Numbered from the stretch's first letter, positions 23,032-31,663 are shown. The stretch: DNA of 33,571 nucleotides from Actinomycetota bacterium (GCA_018268455.1 JAFDWM010000018.1:1-33571), one strand, 5' to 3'. Translations and numbers: made by a program. Notes: generated by a model from the sequence alone, not told the origin.

Positions 23032-23298
23032 ATGAGTACCCCGCTGGATGCCCCGGATCAGGGCGGCGTCGCCACCCTCGATCGCGAACTCGAGCAGCTC
23101 CTCAACGAGGAGCTCCAGGAGCCGGGAGACCACGAGCGGTTCTCCCACTACGTGAAGAAGGAGAAGATCCTCGAGTCGGCACTCACCGGCAAGCCGGTGC
23201 GCGCCCTGTGCGGCAAGAAGTGGACTCCGGGACGCGACCCGGAGAAGTTCCCCGTGTGCCCCACCTGCAAGGAGATCTACGAGTCGATGGTCGGCTGA
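23032..23298 (+). CDS. DUF3039 family protein
   Basis: 88-residue actinobacterial protein of unknown function. After a short acidic start comes LDRELEQLLNEELQEPGDHERFSHYV, then ALCGKKWTPGRDPEKFPVCPTCKEIY. The Cys at CGKKW together with CPTC near the C-terminus look like a small zinc-binding site. It is its own leaderless unit (TAGACT upstream) and converges with pncB with three bases between stops. No signal peptide or membrane segment. Family recognition is good; role unknown. Confidence 0.85.
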   Translation: MSTPLDAPDQGGVATLDRELEQLLNEELQEPGDHERFSHYVKKEKILESALTGKPVRALCGKKWTPGRDPEKFPVCPTCKEIYESMVG

Positions 23299-23301
23299 CC
23301 C

Positions 23302-24624
23302 TCACGCCACGTCGACGAAGACCGTCGGGATCGCCGGATCCGACTTGCTGAGCGCGAGCGCTCGCACGGGCAGTTCCTCGCGCACCCGCAGGTGATGCTC
23401 GCGCGCGGCGACGGTGCCGGCCGGGCCCTCGTACGCGGTGTCGATCTCGCCGGCCTCGACGAGCGTCACCTGCAGCGGGCGCCCGTCCGGATGCTGCGCG
23501 GCGCCGAGCTGTTCGAAGCCGTCGGCGACGAGGATCGTCTCGGACTGCGCGGTGCCGTCGCGCAGCACCCGGAACGCCGCCTTGCGGCCTCCCTTGGACG
23601 CCTTGTCCGCGGACGCCTTCGCCACGGCGACCCAGCCGCCGTCGGCGCCCTGCCGGGCGACGAGCTTGTAGACCATGCTCGCGGTGGGGTAGCCGGAACC
23701 GGTCACCACCGAGGTGCCTACGCCGTACGCATCCACCGGAGAGGCGGCGAGGGCCGCGATCGCGTACTCGTCCAGATCGCTGGTGACGGTGATCTTCGTG
23801 CCGGTCGCGCCGAGCTCGTCGAGCTGTGCACGCACCTCGGCGGCCATGATCGGGAGATCTCCGGAGTCGATGCGCACCCCGCCCAGCGCCGTCCCCGCCA
23901 CGCGGACCGCGGTCTCGACCCCGCGACGGATGTCGTAGGTGTCCACGAGAAGCGTGGTGCCGGTGCCGAGCGCATCGATCTGGGCCCGGAAGGCGTCCTC
24001 CTCGCTGTCGTGCAGCAGCGTCCAGGAGTGTGCGGCGGTGCCCATCGTCGGGATCCCCCAGGTGCGCCCCGCCTCGAGGTTGCTCGTCGCGCCGAATCCG
24101 GCGATGAACGCGGCGCGTGCGGCCGCGACCGCGGAGTCCTCCGCGGCGCGGCGCGAACCCATCTCGGCGAGCGGGCGCTCGCCCGCGGCGATGCTCATGC
24201 GGCTGGCGGCGGTCGCGACGGCGGAGTCGTGGTTGAGCACGCTCAGCGCCAGGGTCTCCAGGATGACGGCGTCGGCGAAGGTCCCCTCGACGGTGAGGAT
24301 CGGGGATCCCGGGAAGTACAGCTCGCCCTCGCGGTAGCCGCGGATGGTGCCGGAGAACCGATAGCCCTCGAGATGGCGCTGGGTCGCCGCATCCACGATC
24401 CGCTCATCACGCAGATAGCGCAGCTCGTCGTCCCCGAAGCGGAAATCGCGCAGCAGCGACAGCAGCCGGCCGGTGCCGCCGACGACGCCGAACCGGCGAC
24501 CACCGGACAGCCGGCGGGAGAACAGCTCGAATACGCTCCGCCTCGCCGCGGTGCCGTCGCGCAGCGCGGCCTCCAGCATCGTGAGCTCGTAGCGATCGGT
24601 CTTCAGGGCGCTGGACGCGGTCAT
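23302..24624 (-). CDS. pncB: Nicotinate phosphoribosyltransferase
   Basis: 440 residues; makes nicotinate mononucleotide from nicotinate and PRPP in the NAD salvage pathway. Typical parts: LKTDRYELTMLEAAL at the start, FELFSRRLSGGRRFGV, MGSRRAAEDSAVAAARAAFIAGFGATSN, GTAAHSWTLLHDSEEDAF, LLVDTYDIRRGVETAV, GVRIDSGDLPIMA, and YGVGTSVVTG with VYKLVA. The ATG at 24624 is preferred to the ATG at 24636 because TATGCT lies seven bases before it on the minus strand, giving a leaderless start, and the family begins at MTASSALKTDRYELTM. It diverges from murI across a 69-base gap. Together with nudC this window holds two NAD-metabolism genes, but they are 22 kb apart. Confidence 0.93.
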   Translation of the reverse strand: MTASSALKTDRYELTMLEAALRDGTAARRSVFELFSRRLSGGRRFGVVGGTGRLLSLLRDFRFGDDELRYLRDERIVDAATQRHLEGYRFSGTIRGYREGELYFPGSPILTVEGTFADAVILETLALSVLNHDSAVATAASRMSIAAGERPLAEMGSRRAAEDSAVAAARAAFIAGFGATSNLEAGRTWGIPTMGTAAHSWTLLHDSEEDAFRAQIDALGTGTTLLVDTYDIRRGVETAVRVAGTALGGVRIDSGDLPIMAAEVRAQLDELGATGTKITVTSDLDEYAIAALAASPVDAYGVGTSVVTGSGYPTASMVYKLVARQGADGGWVAVAKASADKASKGGRKAAFRVLRDGTAQSETILVADGFEQLGAAQHPDGRPLQVTLVEAGEIDTAYEGPAGTVAAREHHLRVREELPVRALALSKSDPAIPTVFVDVA

Positions 24625-24631
24625 GGCGATC

Positions 24632-24637
24632 AGCATA
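24632..24637 (-). promoter_or_regulatory. -10 element of leaderless promoter for pncB
   Basis: TATGCT on the minus strand ends seven bases before the ATG at 24624 and overlaps the alternative ATG at 24636, arguing against the longer start. Confidence 0.5.
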
Positions 24638-24679
24638 CGGGCGCGGGCCCCTCCTGAGCGCGTGGATGCGTGCGCCGAC

Positions 24680-24685
24680 TAGGCT
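24680..24685 (+). promoter_or_regulatory. -10 element of near-leaderless promoter for murI-rph-rdgB
   Basis: TAGGCT ends eight bases before the ATG at 24694, so the expected leader is zero to two bases. An in-frame GTG at 24670 lies upstream of this element and is unlikely to be used. Confidence 0.55.
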
Positions 24686-24693
24686 TGGGCATC

Positions 24694-25527
24694 ATGAACG
24701 ACGCGCCGATCGGGATCTTCGACTCCGGGGTCGGCGGGCTCACCGTCGCCCGGGCGATCAGGGCGCAGCTGCCGCGGGAGTCGTTCGTCTACATCGGCGA
24801 CACCGCGCACTCTCCGTACGGGCCCAAGCCCATTGCCGACGTGCGGCGGTACTCGCTCGAAGTACTCGACACGCTCGTCGATCAGGGTGTGAAGATGCTC
24901 GTGATCGCCTGCAACACGGCGTCCTCCGCGATGCTGCGCGACGCCCGGGAACGCTACGACGTGCCCGTCGTCGAGGTGATCGGGCCCGCGGTGCGGCGGG
25001 CGATCTCGACGACGCGCAACGGGCGGATCGGCGTGATCGGAACCGTCGGCACCATCGGATCCCGTGCCTACCAGGACATGCTCGAGGTGAACGAGAACCT
25101 TCACGTGTCCACCGCGGCTTGCCCGCGTTTCGTGGAGTTCGTCGAGGCGGGCATCACCGACAGCCCCGACGTGCTGCGCACCGCGGAGCACTATCTCGCG
25201 CCACTGCGTGACGCCGGCGTCGACACGCTCGTGCTGGGCTGCACGCACTACCCGTTCCTGCGCGGGGCGATCGGCTACGTGATGGGGGAGGGCGTGGCGC
25301 TCGTCTCCAGCGATGATGAGACCGCCGGCGACGTGTACCGCCATCTCGTGCGCGGCGACCTGCTCGCACCACCCGATGCGCGCCCCCGCTACGTCTACGA
25401 GGCCACCGGTGCTTCCGCCTCCGACTTCACCGCACTCGCCAACCGCCTGATGGGCCGCGAGGTGCGCGAGGTGCAGCTCGTGCAGACCGGCGTCATCGAC
25501 CTGCCCCACCTCAAGGAGATCCCATGA
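24694..25527 (+). CDS. murI: Glutamate racemase
   Basis: 277-residue cofactor-independent racemase that supplies D-glutamate for peptidoglycan. The N-terminal motif [17 protein letters not shown] holds catalytic-region D10 and S11; the two catalytic cysteines are C73 in IACNTASS and C183 in [25 protein letters not shown] is also characteristic. The ATG at 24694 sits eight bases after TAGGCT and lines up with the family start. The stop overlaps the rph ATG (ATGA). MurI-rph-rdgB forms a coupled operon; this murI-rph association is common in actinobacteria. Confidence 0.96.
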   Translation: MNDAPIGIFDSGVGGLTVARAIRAQLPRESFVYIGDTAHSPYGPKPIADVRRYSLEVLDTLVDQGVKMLVIACNTASSAMLRDARERYDVPVVEVIGPAVRRAISTTRNGRIGVIGTVGTIGSRAYQDMLEVNENLHVSTAACPRFVEFVEAGITDSPDVLRTAEHYLAPLRDAGVDTLVLGCTHYPFLRGAIGYVMGEGVALVSSDDETAGDVYRHLVRGDLLAPPDARPRYVYEATGASASDFTALANRLMGREVREVQLVQTGVIDLPHLKEIP

Positions 25528-26282
25528 CAGAGTCCGCCACCCCCACGACCGTGCGCAAGGACGGCCGCCACGTCGACCAGCTCCGCCCGATCACCATCGA
25601 GCGCGGCTGGAGCGCGCAGGCCGAGGGATCCGCGCTGATCAGCTTCGGGAACACCAAGGTGCTCTGCACCGCGTCGTTCACGAACGGCGTTCCGCGCTGG
25701 CTGACCGGCAAGGGCAAGGGCTGGGTCACGGCCGAGTACGCGATGCTGCCGCGGGCCACGAACGAACGCAACGACCGCGAGAGCGTGAAGGGCCGCATCG
25801 GCGGGCGCACGCACGAGATCTCCCGACTGATCGGCAGGGCTCTCCGGGCGGTGGTCGACACGAAGGCCCTCGGCGAGAACACGATCGTCATCGACTGCGA
25901 CGTGTTGCAGGCCGACGGCGGCACCCGCACGGCCGCGATCACCGGCGCCTATGTGGCGCTCGCGGACGCGATCGAGTGGGGCCGACGGAAGAAGTTCATC
26001 GGACAGAAGTCGCAGGTGCTCCTCGACTCGGTCGCGGCGGTCTCGGTCGGGATCATCGATGGCGAGCCGATGCTCGATCTCGCCTATGTGGAGGACGTGC
26101 GCGCCGAGACCGACATGAACGTCGTGGTCACCGGCCGCGGCCTGTTCGTCGAGGTGCAGGGCACCGCCGAGGGCGCGCCGTTCGACAAGCGAGAGCTGGA
26201 CGCGCTGCTCGAACTCGGCGTGAACGGATGCGCCGACCTGCGCGAGCAGCAGAGCGCAGCGCTCGCAGGGGAGCAGGCGTGA
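25524..26282 (+). CDS. rph: Ribonuclease PH
   Basis: 252-residue phosphorolytic 3'-5' exoribonuclease that trims tRNA 3' ends. Visible family sequence includes [104 protein letters not shown] and [19 protein letters not shown]. Since the two tRNA genes in this window do not encode CCA, 3' trimming plus CCA addition will be needed. The ATG overlaps the murI stop and the stop overlaps the GTG of the next gene, so all three are translationally coupled. Confidence 0.96.
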   Translation: MTESATPTTVRKDGRHVDQLRPITIERGWSAQAEGSALISFGNTKVLCTASFTNGVPRWLTGKGKGWVTAEYAMLPRATNERNDRESVKGRIGGRTHEISRLIGRALRAVVDTKALGENTIVIDCDVLQADGGTRTAAITGAYVALADAIEWGRRKKFIGQKSQVLLDSVAAVSVGIIDGEPMLDLAYVEDVRAETDMNVVVTGRGLFVEVQGTAEGAPFDKRELDALLELGVNGCADLREQQSAALAGEQA

Positions 26283-26869
26283 AGGTCGTCCTCGCGACGC
26301 ACAACCCGCACAAGGTCACCGAGTTCGGCGGGATCATCGCGGCGACCCGCCCCGACCTCGAGGTCGTCGGCTACGACGGCCCGGAGCCGGTCGAGGACGG
26401 CGTGACGTTCGAGCAGAACGCGCTGATCAAGGCGCGCGCCGCATCGGCGCACACCGGGATGCCGGCGCTCGCCGATGACTCCGGCGTCTCGGTCGACGTG
26501 TTGGGTGGATCTCCTGGCGTCTTCTCCGCGTACTGGGCCGGGCAGCGCAAGGACGCGATCGCGAACCGCGACCTGCTGCTGGATCAGCTGCGCGACATCG
26601 CGGATCCGCACCGCTCGGCCCGGTTCGTGAGCGTCATCGCGCTCGTGCACCCCGACGGGCGCGAGTGGACCGTGCGGGGCGAGTGGCCGGGCCGGGTCGC
26701 GCATGAGGCAGTCGGAGACGGCGGCTTCGGCTACGACCCGGTGTTCGTGCCCGACGGGCAGAGCGCGCCGGAGCGCACGGTCGGCGAGTTCTCCGCCGAG
26801 GAGAAGCAGGCGCAGTCCCACCGCGCACGGGCGTTCGACGCCCTCGTGCCGCTGCTCGTGGACCTCTGA
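26279..26869 (+). CDS. rdgB: Non-canonical purine NTP pyrophosphatase (ITPase), RdgB/HAM1 family
   Basis: 196 residues. Removes dITP, dXTP and ITP from nucleotide pools by cleaving to the monophosphate plus pyrophosphate. Motifs: [18 protein letters not shown] at the start, [53 protein letters not shown] and [10 protein letters not shown] at the end. The GTG start overlaps the rph stop (GTGA) and has GGGGAG just before it. The sequence could be extended upstream in frame, but that would only be a shadow of rph. Confidence 0.95.
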   Translation: MKVVLATHNPHKVTEFGGIIAATRPDLEVVGYDGPEPVEDGVTFEQNALIKARAASAHTGMPALADDSGVSVDVLGGSPGVFSAYWAGQRKDAIANRDLLLDQLRDIADPHRSARFVSVIALVHPDGREWTVRGEWPGRVAHEAVGDGGFGYDPVFVPDGQSAPERTVGEFSAEEKQAQSHRARAFDALVPLLVDL

Positions 26870-26887
26870 CACCACCTGTCTCGCTAC

Positions 26888-26905
26888 TGAGAACCGTTAC
26901 TGTTC
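26888..26905 (+). promoter_or_regulatory. Possible operator upstream of the CDF exporter (weak)
   Basis: TGAGAACCGTTACTGTTC contains GAAC and GTTC arms around a seven-base centre, an imperfect inverted repeat that loosely recalls metal-regulator (Zur-like) sites. It lies 42 bases before the -10 of a likely zinc exporter. Only the partial symmetry is seen; the regulator is a guess. Confidence 0.2.
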
Positions 26906-26946
26906 CCGACTAGGCGAAATCCGCTCCGACCAGGGACGGACCGCTC

Positions 26947-26952
26947 TACCCT
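26947..26952 (+). promoter_or_regulatory. -10 element of leaderless promoter for the CDF exporter
   Basis: TACCCT ends six bases before the ATG at 26959. Confidence 0.55.
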
Positions 26953-26958
26953 GGAAGC

Positions 26959-27891
26959 ATGCACGATCACGCACCTGCCACGGGGATCCGCTCGGGGGGC
27001 CATCGCCGCCTTCTCGCGATCTCCCTGACGCTGACGAGCGTGATCATGATCGTGCAGGTGGTCGGGGCGATCCTGTCCGGATCGCTCGCCCTCCTGGCCG
27101 ACGCCGCGCACATGTTCACCGACGCCTCGGCGCTCGTGATCGCGCTCATCGCCAGCGCCGTCGCGGCCAGGCCCGCGGATGACCGGCGCACCTTCGGCTA
27201 CCAGCGCGCCGAGGTGTTCGGTGCACTCATCAACGCGATCATCCTCATCCTGCTGTCGGCGTGGGTGGCGTTCGAGGGGGTCTCGCGGCTGCTGCACCCG
27301 ACCGAGGTGGACGTCTCCGGGCCGGTGATGCTGACCGTCGCGGTGGTCGGCCTGATCGCCAACGGCATCTCGATGTGGCTGCTCAGCGCGGCTCAGCGCA
27401 CCAGCATCAACGTGCGCGGCGCGTACCTCGAGGTGATGGGAGACCTGATCGGATCCGCGATGGTGATCGTCGCCGCGATCATCATCGTCACCACCGGCTG
27501 GGCGCCCGCCGATGCGATCGCGTCGCTGATCATCGCCGCGATGATCATCCCGCGGGCGATCGCGCTGCTGCGCGAGGTGTTCTCGGTGCTCGCCGAGTCG
27601 GCGCCGAAGGGCACGGCGGTCAGCGACATCCGCCGGCATCTGCTCGGCTATCCCGGTGTGACCGGCGTGCACGACGTGCATGTGTGGCAGCTCACCCGGG
27701 GCGCGCCGGTGTTCACCGCGCATGTCTCGGTGCAGCCGCAGGCGCTCGCCGACGACGGTGCGGCGACGCTGCTCGCGCAGCTGCAGACCTGCCTCGCCGA
27801 GCACTTCGACGTGGAGCATTCGAGGTTCCAGATCGAGCCCGACCCGAACGGCCGGGGCGGCGCGGCAGACTGCGAGGCCGCGCACGCCTGA
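26959..27891 (+). CDS. Cation diffusion facilitator family metal exporter (CzcD/ZitB-like)
   Basis: 310-residue membrane transporter that exports divalent metals, probably zinc, in exchange for protons. A His-bearing N-terminus (MHDHAPATG) precedes six membrane segments. TM2 carries ADAAHMFTDA with D48, H51 and D55; the TM5 site reads LEVMGDLIGS, with E158 and D162, where the usual CzcD/ZitB motif is HxxxD. The C-terminal cytoplasmic domain (from about 215) has the ferredoxin-like fold pattern VTGVHDVHVWQL and an EHFDVEHSRFQIE strand. The ATG is set by TACCCT six bases upstream. It converges with ligD with seven bases between the stops. Metal choice is uncertain because of the Glu in TM5. Confidence 0.92.
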   Translation: MHDHAPATGIRSGGHRRLLAISLTLTSVIMIVQVVGAILSGSLALLADAAHMFTDASALVIALIASAVAARPADDRRTFGYQRAEVFGALINAIILILLSAWVAFEGVSRLLHPTEVDVSGPVMLTVAVVGLIANGISMWLLSAAQRTSINVRGAYLEVMGDLIGSAMVIVAAIIIVTTGWAPADAIASLIIAAMIIPRAIALLREVFSVLAESAPKGTAVSDIRRHLLGYPGVTGVHDVHVWQLTRGAPVFTAHVSVQPQALADDGAATLLAQLQTCLAEHFDVEHSRFQIEPDPNGRGGAADCEAAHA

Positions 27892-27898
27892 GGGCCGG

Positions 27899-29908
27899 TC
27901 AGCTCTCGACGACGACCTCACCGGGGGTCTTGTCCGGCCGGAGCCCCCGCCAGCGCGCGTGCCGGAGCACCCGGTCGGGCGTCCAGTTCGCGAACTCCAC
28001 CTCGCCGACCAGTTCCGGACGCACCCACAGCGCGTCCGCCGCATCGGCCTCCGGCACGTCGTCCACCGCCGGGGCGTCGGAGCGCAGCGGCTCCAGGCGC
28101 ACGCCAAGATCGCGCAGGCCCCGATCGGTGAAGCCCGTCCCCACCCGCCCGACGTAGTGCAGGCCGCTCGGCCGCGACGAGTCCGGGATCGCGAGCAGCA
28201 GGGATCCGATCCGTCCCGTGCGGTCGCCCCTGCCCGGGCGGATCCCCACGATCACCGCCTCCTGCGTGCGGGTGTGCTTGATCTTCAGCCACCGCGGCGA
28301 ACGCGAGCCCGGCGCGTAGGAGGACGTGGGATCCTTCACGACCACGCCCTCCAGCTCGAGCGCCGCGCTCGTGGCGAGCGCGGCATCGACGTCGTCGAAG
28401 ACGGGTGGAACGAGGACCGGGGCCGGCAGATCCTCGGCGATCCGCTCGAGCAGGTCGCGCCGGTCTCGCAGCGGCATCGAAGTGAGGTCGTGCCCTTCCA
28501 GGCGCAGCAGATCGAAGAGGTGGTACCGCACCGGGGTGCGCACGACCTCGCGCTCGATCTCGCGCGCCCGCGTGAGGTGCATGCGATCCTGCAGCCGGGA
28601 GAAACTCGGTCGGCCGGCCGCGTCGAACGCCACGATCTCGCCGTCGACCACCGCCTCGCCGACCGCGAAGCCGGGTGCCCCGTCGGCGGTCAGCTCGGGG
28701 TAGCGGTCGGTGATGTCGGTGCCGCTGCGGGCGCGCAGCCGGAACCGGCCGGCCGACCAGGTGCCGATCGCCCGCACGCCGTCCCACTTGATCTCCGCCC
28801 AGCCCAGCGCCCGGGCGGTGCCCGGCGTGCCGTGCTCGGCGAGCATCGGAGCATAGACGGGGATCCCCGCCGCCGGGGACGTGTCGGAGGGTTCTCCGTG
28901 CGCAGGGGCTGCCGCACGCCGGGGTTCGGAGTTCGCACGCGCACCGAGAGCCCGGTCTGCGCTCCGGATCAGGTCGCGAACGCCTGCGACGGCACCCGCG
29001 GTCGGACCGGCGTTCGGCGCGTGCCCCGAGATGGGCGCGAACGGATCCAGCCCGTCCTCGACGCGCGCGAGCACCTCGTCGAAGCGCAGTTGGCGCAGCC
29101 GTGGATCCTCCAGCTCGGCCCAGGTGCGCGGCGCCGCGACCCACGGCTCGGGCCGTCCGCGCAGCGAGTACGGTGCAATCGTCGTCTTCTTGCCGTTGTT
29201 CTGGCTCCAGTCGATGAAGACCTTGCCGGCCCGCAGGGTCTTCGTCATGACACTCGTGGCGAGATCCGGGTGATCCGTCTCGATCGCGCGGGCCAGGGCG
29301 TGCGCGACGGCCGAGATCTCGTCGCTCGTGCGGTCTCCGGGAAGGGCCGCATACAGGTGGATCCCCTTGCTGCCGCTCGTGACCGGCACCGGATCCAGTC
29401 CCATGCCCTCGAGCAGTCCGCGCGCGATGAACGCGACCTCCGCGCACTGCGCGAGGGTGACGCCGGGACCGGGATCCAGGTCGAGCACGAGCCGGTCCGG
29501 ATCCCCGCGGCTCCCGTCCGGCGCGAACCGCCACTGCGGGATGTGCAGCTCGATCGCGGCGACCTGGGCCATCCACACCAGGGTCGCGACCTCGTCGACG
29601 AGCGGATACTCCTTCGCCCCGCCGGAGTGCGGGATCGCCTGGCGCGGGATCCAGGAGGGCGCTCCCGGTTCGAGCTGCTTCGCGAAGAAGGACCCGTGCG
29701 GATCCGTGTCCGTCCCCACGCCCTCCACCCAGCGCTTGCGGGTCACCGGTCGGCCGGCGACGGCGGGCAGCAGCACCGGCGCGATCCGCGCCATGTAGTC
29801 GATGACCTCGCCCTTGGTGGTCCCGGTGGCGGGATACACCACCTTGTCCAGGTTCGTGACGCGCAGGCGGCGCTCGCCGATGCGGACGAACTGCGGGCCC
29901 TCTGCCAT
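27899..29908 (-). CDS. ligD: NHEJ DNA ligase LigD with polymerase and ligase domains, no nuclease domain
   Basis: 669 residues; end-processing polymerase plus ATP-dependent ligase for non-homologous end joining. The polymerase (primase-like) domain spans about 10-295: LTNLDKVVYPATG-type start (VTNLDKVVYPATGTTKGEV), metal Asp pair in VLDLDPGPG (D143, D145), SGSKGIHLY (about 178-186), and FIDWSQNNGKKTTIAPYSLR. A linker of about 50 residues rich in Ala/Pro follows. The ligase domain begins at about 350; the adenylated lysine is K374 in EIKWDGVR, with VVDGEIVAFD, LEGVVVKD and WLKIKH later. The 3'-phosphoesterase domain found in mycobacterial and pseudomonad LigD is absent. The ATG is placed by TAGCCT six bases upstream. 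It diverges from ku across 46 bases. Confidence 0.95.
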   Translation of the reverse strand: MAEGPQFVRIGERRLRVTNLDKVVYPATGTTKGEVIDYMARIAPVLLPAVAGRPVTRKRWVEGVGTDTDPHGSFFAKQLEPGAPSWIPRQAIPHSGGAKEYPLVDEVATLVWMAQVAAIELHIPQWRFAPDGSRGDPDRLVLDLDPGPGVTLAQCAEVAFIARGLLEGMGLDPVPVTSGSKGIHLYAALPGDRTSDEISAVAHALARAIETDHPDLATSVMTKTLRAGKVFIDWSQNNGKKTTIAPYSLRGRPEPWVAAPRTWAELEDPRLRQLRFDEVLARVEDGLDPFAPISGHAPNAGPTAGAVAGVRDLIRSADRALGARANSEPRRAAAPAHGEPSDTSPAAGIPVYAPMLAEHGTPGTARALGWAEIKWDGVRAIGTWSAGRFRLRARSGTDITDRYPELTADGAPGFAVGEAVVDGEIVAFDAAGRPSFSRLQDRMHLTRAREIEREVVRTPVRYHLFDLLRLEGHDLTSMPLRDRRDLLERIAEDLPAPVLVPPVFDDVDAALATSAALELEGVVVKDPTSSYAPGSRSPRWLKIKHTRTQEAVIVGIRPGRGDRTGRIGSLLLAIPDSSRPSGLHYVGRVGTGFTDRGLRDLGVRLEPLRSDAPAVDDVPEADAADALWVRPELVGEVEFANWTPDRVLRHARWRGLRPDKTPGEVVVES

Positions 29909-29914
29909 GTCGTC

Positions 29915-29920
29915 AGGCTA
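29915..29920 (-). promoter_or_regulatory. -10 element of leaderless promoter for ligD
   Basis: TAGCCT on the minus strand ends six bases before the ATG at 29908, within the 46-base ligD-ku gap. Confidence 0.55.
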
Positions 29921-29954
29921 TCGGGCGGTCCGGCCGGTGGTGTTCACTGGACGC

Positions 29955-30776
29955 ATGAGGACGATCTGGAAGGGCGCGCTCACCTTCGGACTGGTCAACG
30001 TGCCGGTGAAGGTGTACTCGGCGACCGAGGATCATGACGTCTCCCTGCATCAGGTGCATGGCGCTGACGGCGGACGGATCCGGTACAAGCGGGTGTGTGA
30101 GGTGTGCGGCGAGACCGTGGCATTCTCCGACATCGATCGCGCCTATCAGGACGAGACGCAGACCGTCGTGCTCACGAAGGACGACCTCGACGCGCTGCCG
30201 TCCGAGCGCAGCCGCGAGATCGACGTGGTCGAGTTCGTGCCCACCGATCAGATCGACCTGCTCACCCTCGACAAGCCGTACTACCTCGAGCCGGACGGCG
30301 CCTCTCCGAAGGCGTACGTGCTGCTGCGCAAGACGCTCGAGGCCACCGACCGCACGGCTGTCGTGCGGTTCACGCTGCGGCAGAAGACGCGGCTCGCGGC
30401 GCTGCGGGTGCGCGGCGACGTGCTGGTGCTGCAGACGCTGCTCTGGGCCGACGAGGTGCGCGAGGCCGACTTCCCGGCCCTGCAGGAGGACGTGAAGATC
30501 TCCGACAAGGAACTGGAGCTGTCGGCGTCGCTCGTGGAGGGCTTCTCCGGCGACTTCGATCCGACGGCATTCGTGGACGAGTACCAGGTGGAGCTGCGCA
30601 CCCTCATCGACGCGAAGATCGAGGCCGGCGAGGGCTTCGACGCATCCGTCGCGTTCGCGCCCGCCGAGGACTCGGGCGGTGAGGTCATCGACCTCATGGA
30701 GGCGCTGCGCGCGAGCGTGGAGAAGTCGCGGGCCGCGCGCGCCGCCTCCGATCAGCAGCGGCGCGACGCCGTGTGA
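29955..30776 (+). CDS. ku: Non-homologous end joining protein Ku
   Basis: 273 residues. Bacterial Ku homodimer ring that binds DNA ends and recruits LigD. The start MRTIWKGALTFGLVNVPVKVYSA is highly characteristic, followed by RIRYKRVCEVCGETV, LTKDDLDALPSE, EIDVVEFVPTDQIDLLTLDKPYYLEP, and the core QKTRLAALRVRGDVLVLQTLLWADEVRE. The C-terminal tail after YQVELRTLIDAKIEAGEG is short. The ATG at 29955 fits the family start; an earlier in-frame ATG at 29802 runs into ligD antisense and is rejected. No Shine-Dalgarno site is clear, and the -10 candidate at the leaderless position is only TTCACT. It faces away from ligD. Confidence 0.96.
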   Translation: MRTIWKGALTFGLVNVPVKVYSATEDHDVSLHQVHGADGGRIRYKRVCEVCGETVAFSDIDRAYQDETQTVVLTKDDLDALPSERSREIDVVEFVPTDQIDLLTLDKPYYLEPDGASPKAYVLLRKTLEATDRTAVVRFTLRQKTRLAALRVRGDVLVLQTLLWADEVREADFPALQEDVKISDKELELSASLVEGFSGDFDPTAFVDEYQVELRTLIDAKIEAGEGFDASVAFAPAEDSGGEVIDLMEALRASVEKSRAARAASDQQRRDAV

Positions 30777-30781
30777 GACCG

Positions 30782-30798
30782 ACCGCCGCGCGGGCGGT
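30782..30798. terminator. Possible weak bidirectional hairpin between ku and the DedA gene
   Basis: ACCGCC (30782-30787) and GGCGGT (30793-30798) can pair over a five-base loop in the 33-base gap between the convergent stops. The stem is only six base pairs and there is no T-run. Confidence 0.3.
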
Positions 30799-30809
30799 GG
30801 GAGCCGGGC

Positions 30810-31577
30810 TCAGATCTCCGGTTCGACGGCCGGGGCTCCCGCCTCGGTCTCCTTGCGGGCCTTGCGACGTTCGTTGAGGTAGTGCCAGGCGGTCACGGCG
30901 AGGGTGAGCACGACCACGCCGACCAGGATCACGTCGATGTACCTGGTGACGAGGTCGGCGACCCAGGGGATGTACGCGATCAGATAGCCGATGTAGGTGA
31001 GCCCGAAGCCCCAGATGAGTGCGCCGATGAGGTTGTAGAGGCTGTACTTGCGCCACGGCATGTGCCCGACGCCCGCGGCGACCGGTGCGAACGTGCGCAC
31101 GACCGGCACGAAGCGCGCGACGATCACGGTGAGACCGCCGAAGCGCTCGAAGAACCGGTTCGTTCGTTCCACGTTCTTCCGGCTGAACAGCCCGGATTCC
31201 TTGCGCTCGAAGACCGCGGGGCCGCCCTTGTGCCCGATCAGGTAGCCGACCTCGCCGCCGAGGAACGCGGCCAGCGCGATCAGCAACCCGACTGCCCAGA
31301 TGTCGAGCCCGAACACGTGGTTGGTGTTGGTGAGCAGGCCGGAGATGATCAGCAGCGTGTCGCCCGGGAGCAGGAACCCGATGAGCAGGCCCGTCTCGGC
31401 GAAGATGATGAACAGCACCACGGCGAGCGCCCAGGGGCCGGCGCCGTGGATGATGACGTTCGGGTCGAGCCAGGGGATGAGGGCGGCGTGATGCACAGGT
31501 TGTCCCGTCCGTGGTGTCGTCGCTGGTGGACCAGCCGTCGCGCGGTTCCGCACGACGCTCGCCGCGGAGCGCGGCAT
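30810..31577 (-). CDS. DedA family membrane protein (SNARE-associated / VTT domain)
   Basis: 255 residues. Multi-pass membrane protein of the DedA family, members of which have been linked to lipid scrambling and membrane homeostasis. Signature pieces: FIIFAETGLLIGFLLPGDTLLIISGLL, FLGGEVGYLIGHKGG, FFERFGGLTVIVARFVPVVRTFAPVAAGVGHMPWRKY and NLIGALIWGFGLTYIGYLIAY. Two starts compete. The ATG at 31577 has TAGACT six bases before it on the same strand (leaderless) but adds a 27-residue basic tail that homologues may lack. The GTG at 31496 begins right at VHHAALIPWLDP, where I recall many homologues starting. I list the longer form because the promoter position supports it. It converges with ku. 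Confidence 0.88.
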   Translation of the reverse strand: MPRSAASVVRNRATAGPPATTPRTGQPVHHAALIPWLDPNVIIHGAGPWALAVVLFIIFAETGLLIGFLLPGDTLLIISGLLTNTNHVFGLDIWAVGLLIALAAFLGGEVGYLIGHKGGPAVFERKESGLFSRKNVERTNRFFERFGGLTVIVARFVPVVRTFAPVAAGVGHMPWRKYSLYNLIGALIWGFGLTYIGYLIAYIPWVADLVTRYIDVILVGVVVLTLAVTAWHYLNERRKARKETEAGAPAVEPEI

Positions 31578-31583
31578 GGGAGA

Positions 31584-31589
31584 AGTCTA
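31584..31589 (-). promoter_or_regulatory. -10 element of leaderless promoter for the DedA gene
   Basis: TAGACT on the minus strand ends six bases before the ATG at 31577. Confidence 0.5.
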
Positions 31590-31657
31590 TGACCGTGGGC
31601 TTGTCGCCAGCCTGGGAGCATGGTGCGCAGGATCCGGTCCGGTTCGGCGGTGCGACC

Positions 31658-31663
31658 TAGACT
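31658..31663 (+). promoter_or_regulatory. -10 element for tRNA-Leu
   Basis: TAGACT ends 12 bases before the mature tRNA 5' end, so the primary transcript should carry a leader of about five bases. No consensus -35 is seen. Confidence 0.5.

Noticed and set aside
24670-24693. Upstream GTG start for murI adding eight residues.
   Set aside because: It lies before the TAGGCT -10 element, and the family starts at the ATG at 24694.
27680-30037. A 785-codon plus-strand frame opposite ligD.
   Set aside because: It is the complement of a well-defined LigD and runs into ku out of frame; composition is artefactual.
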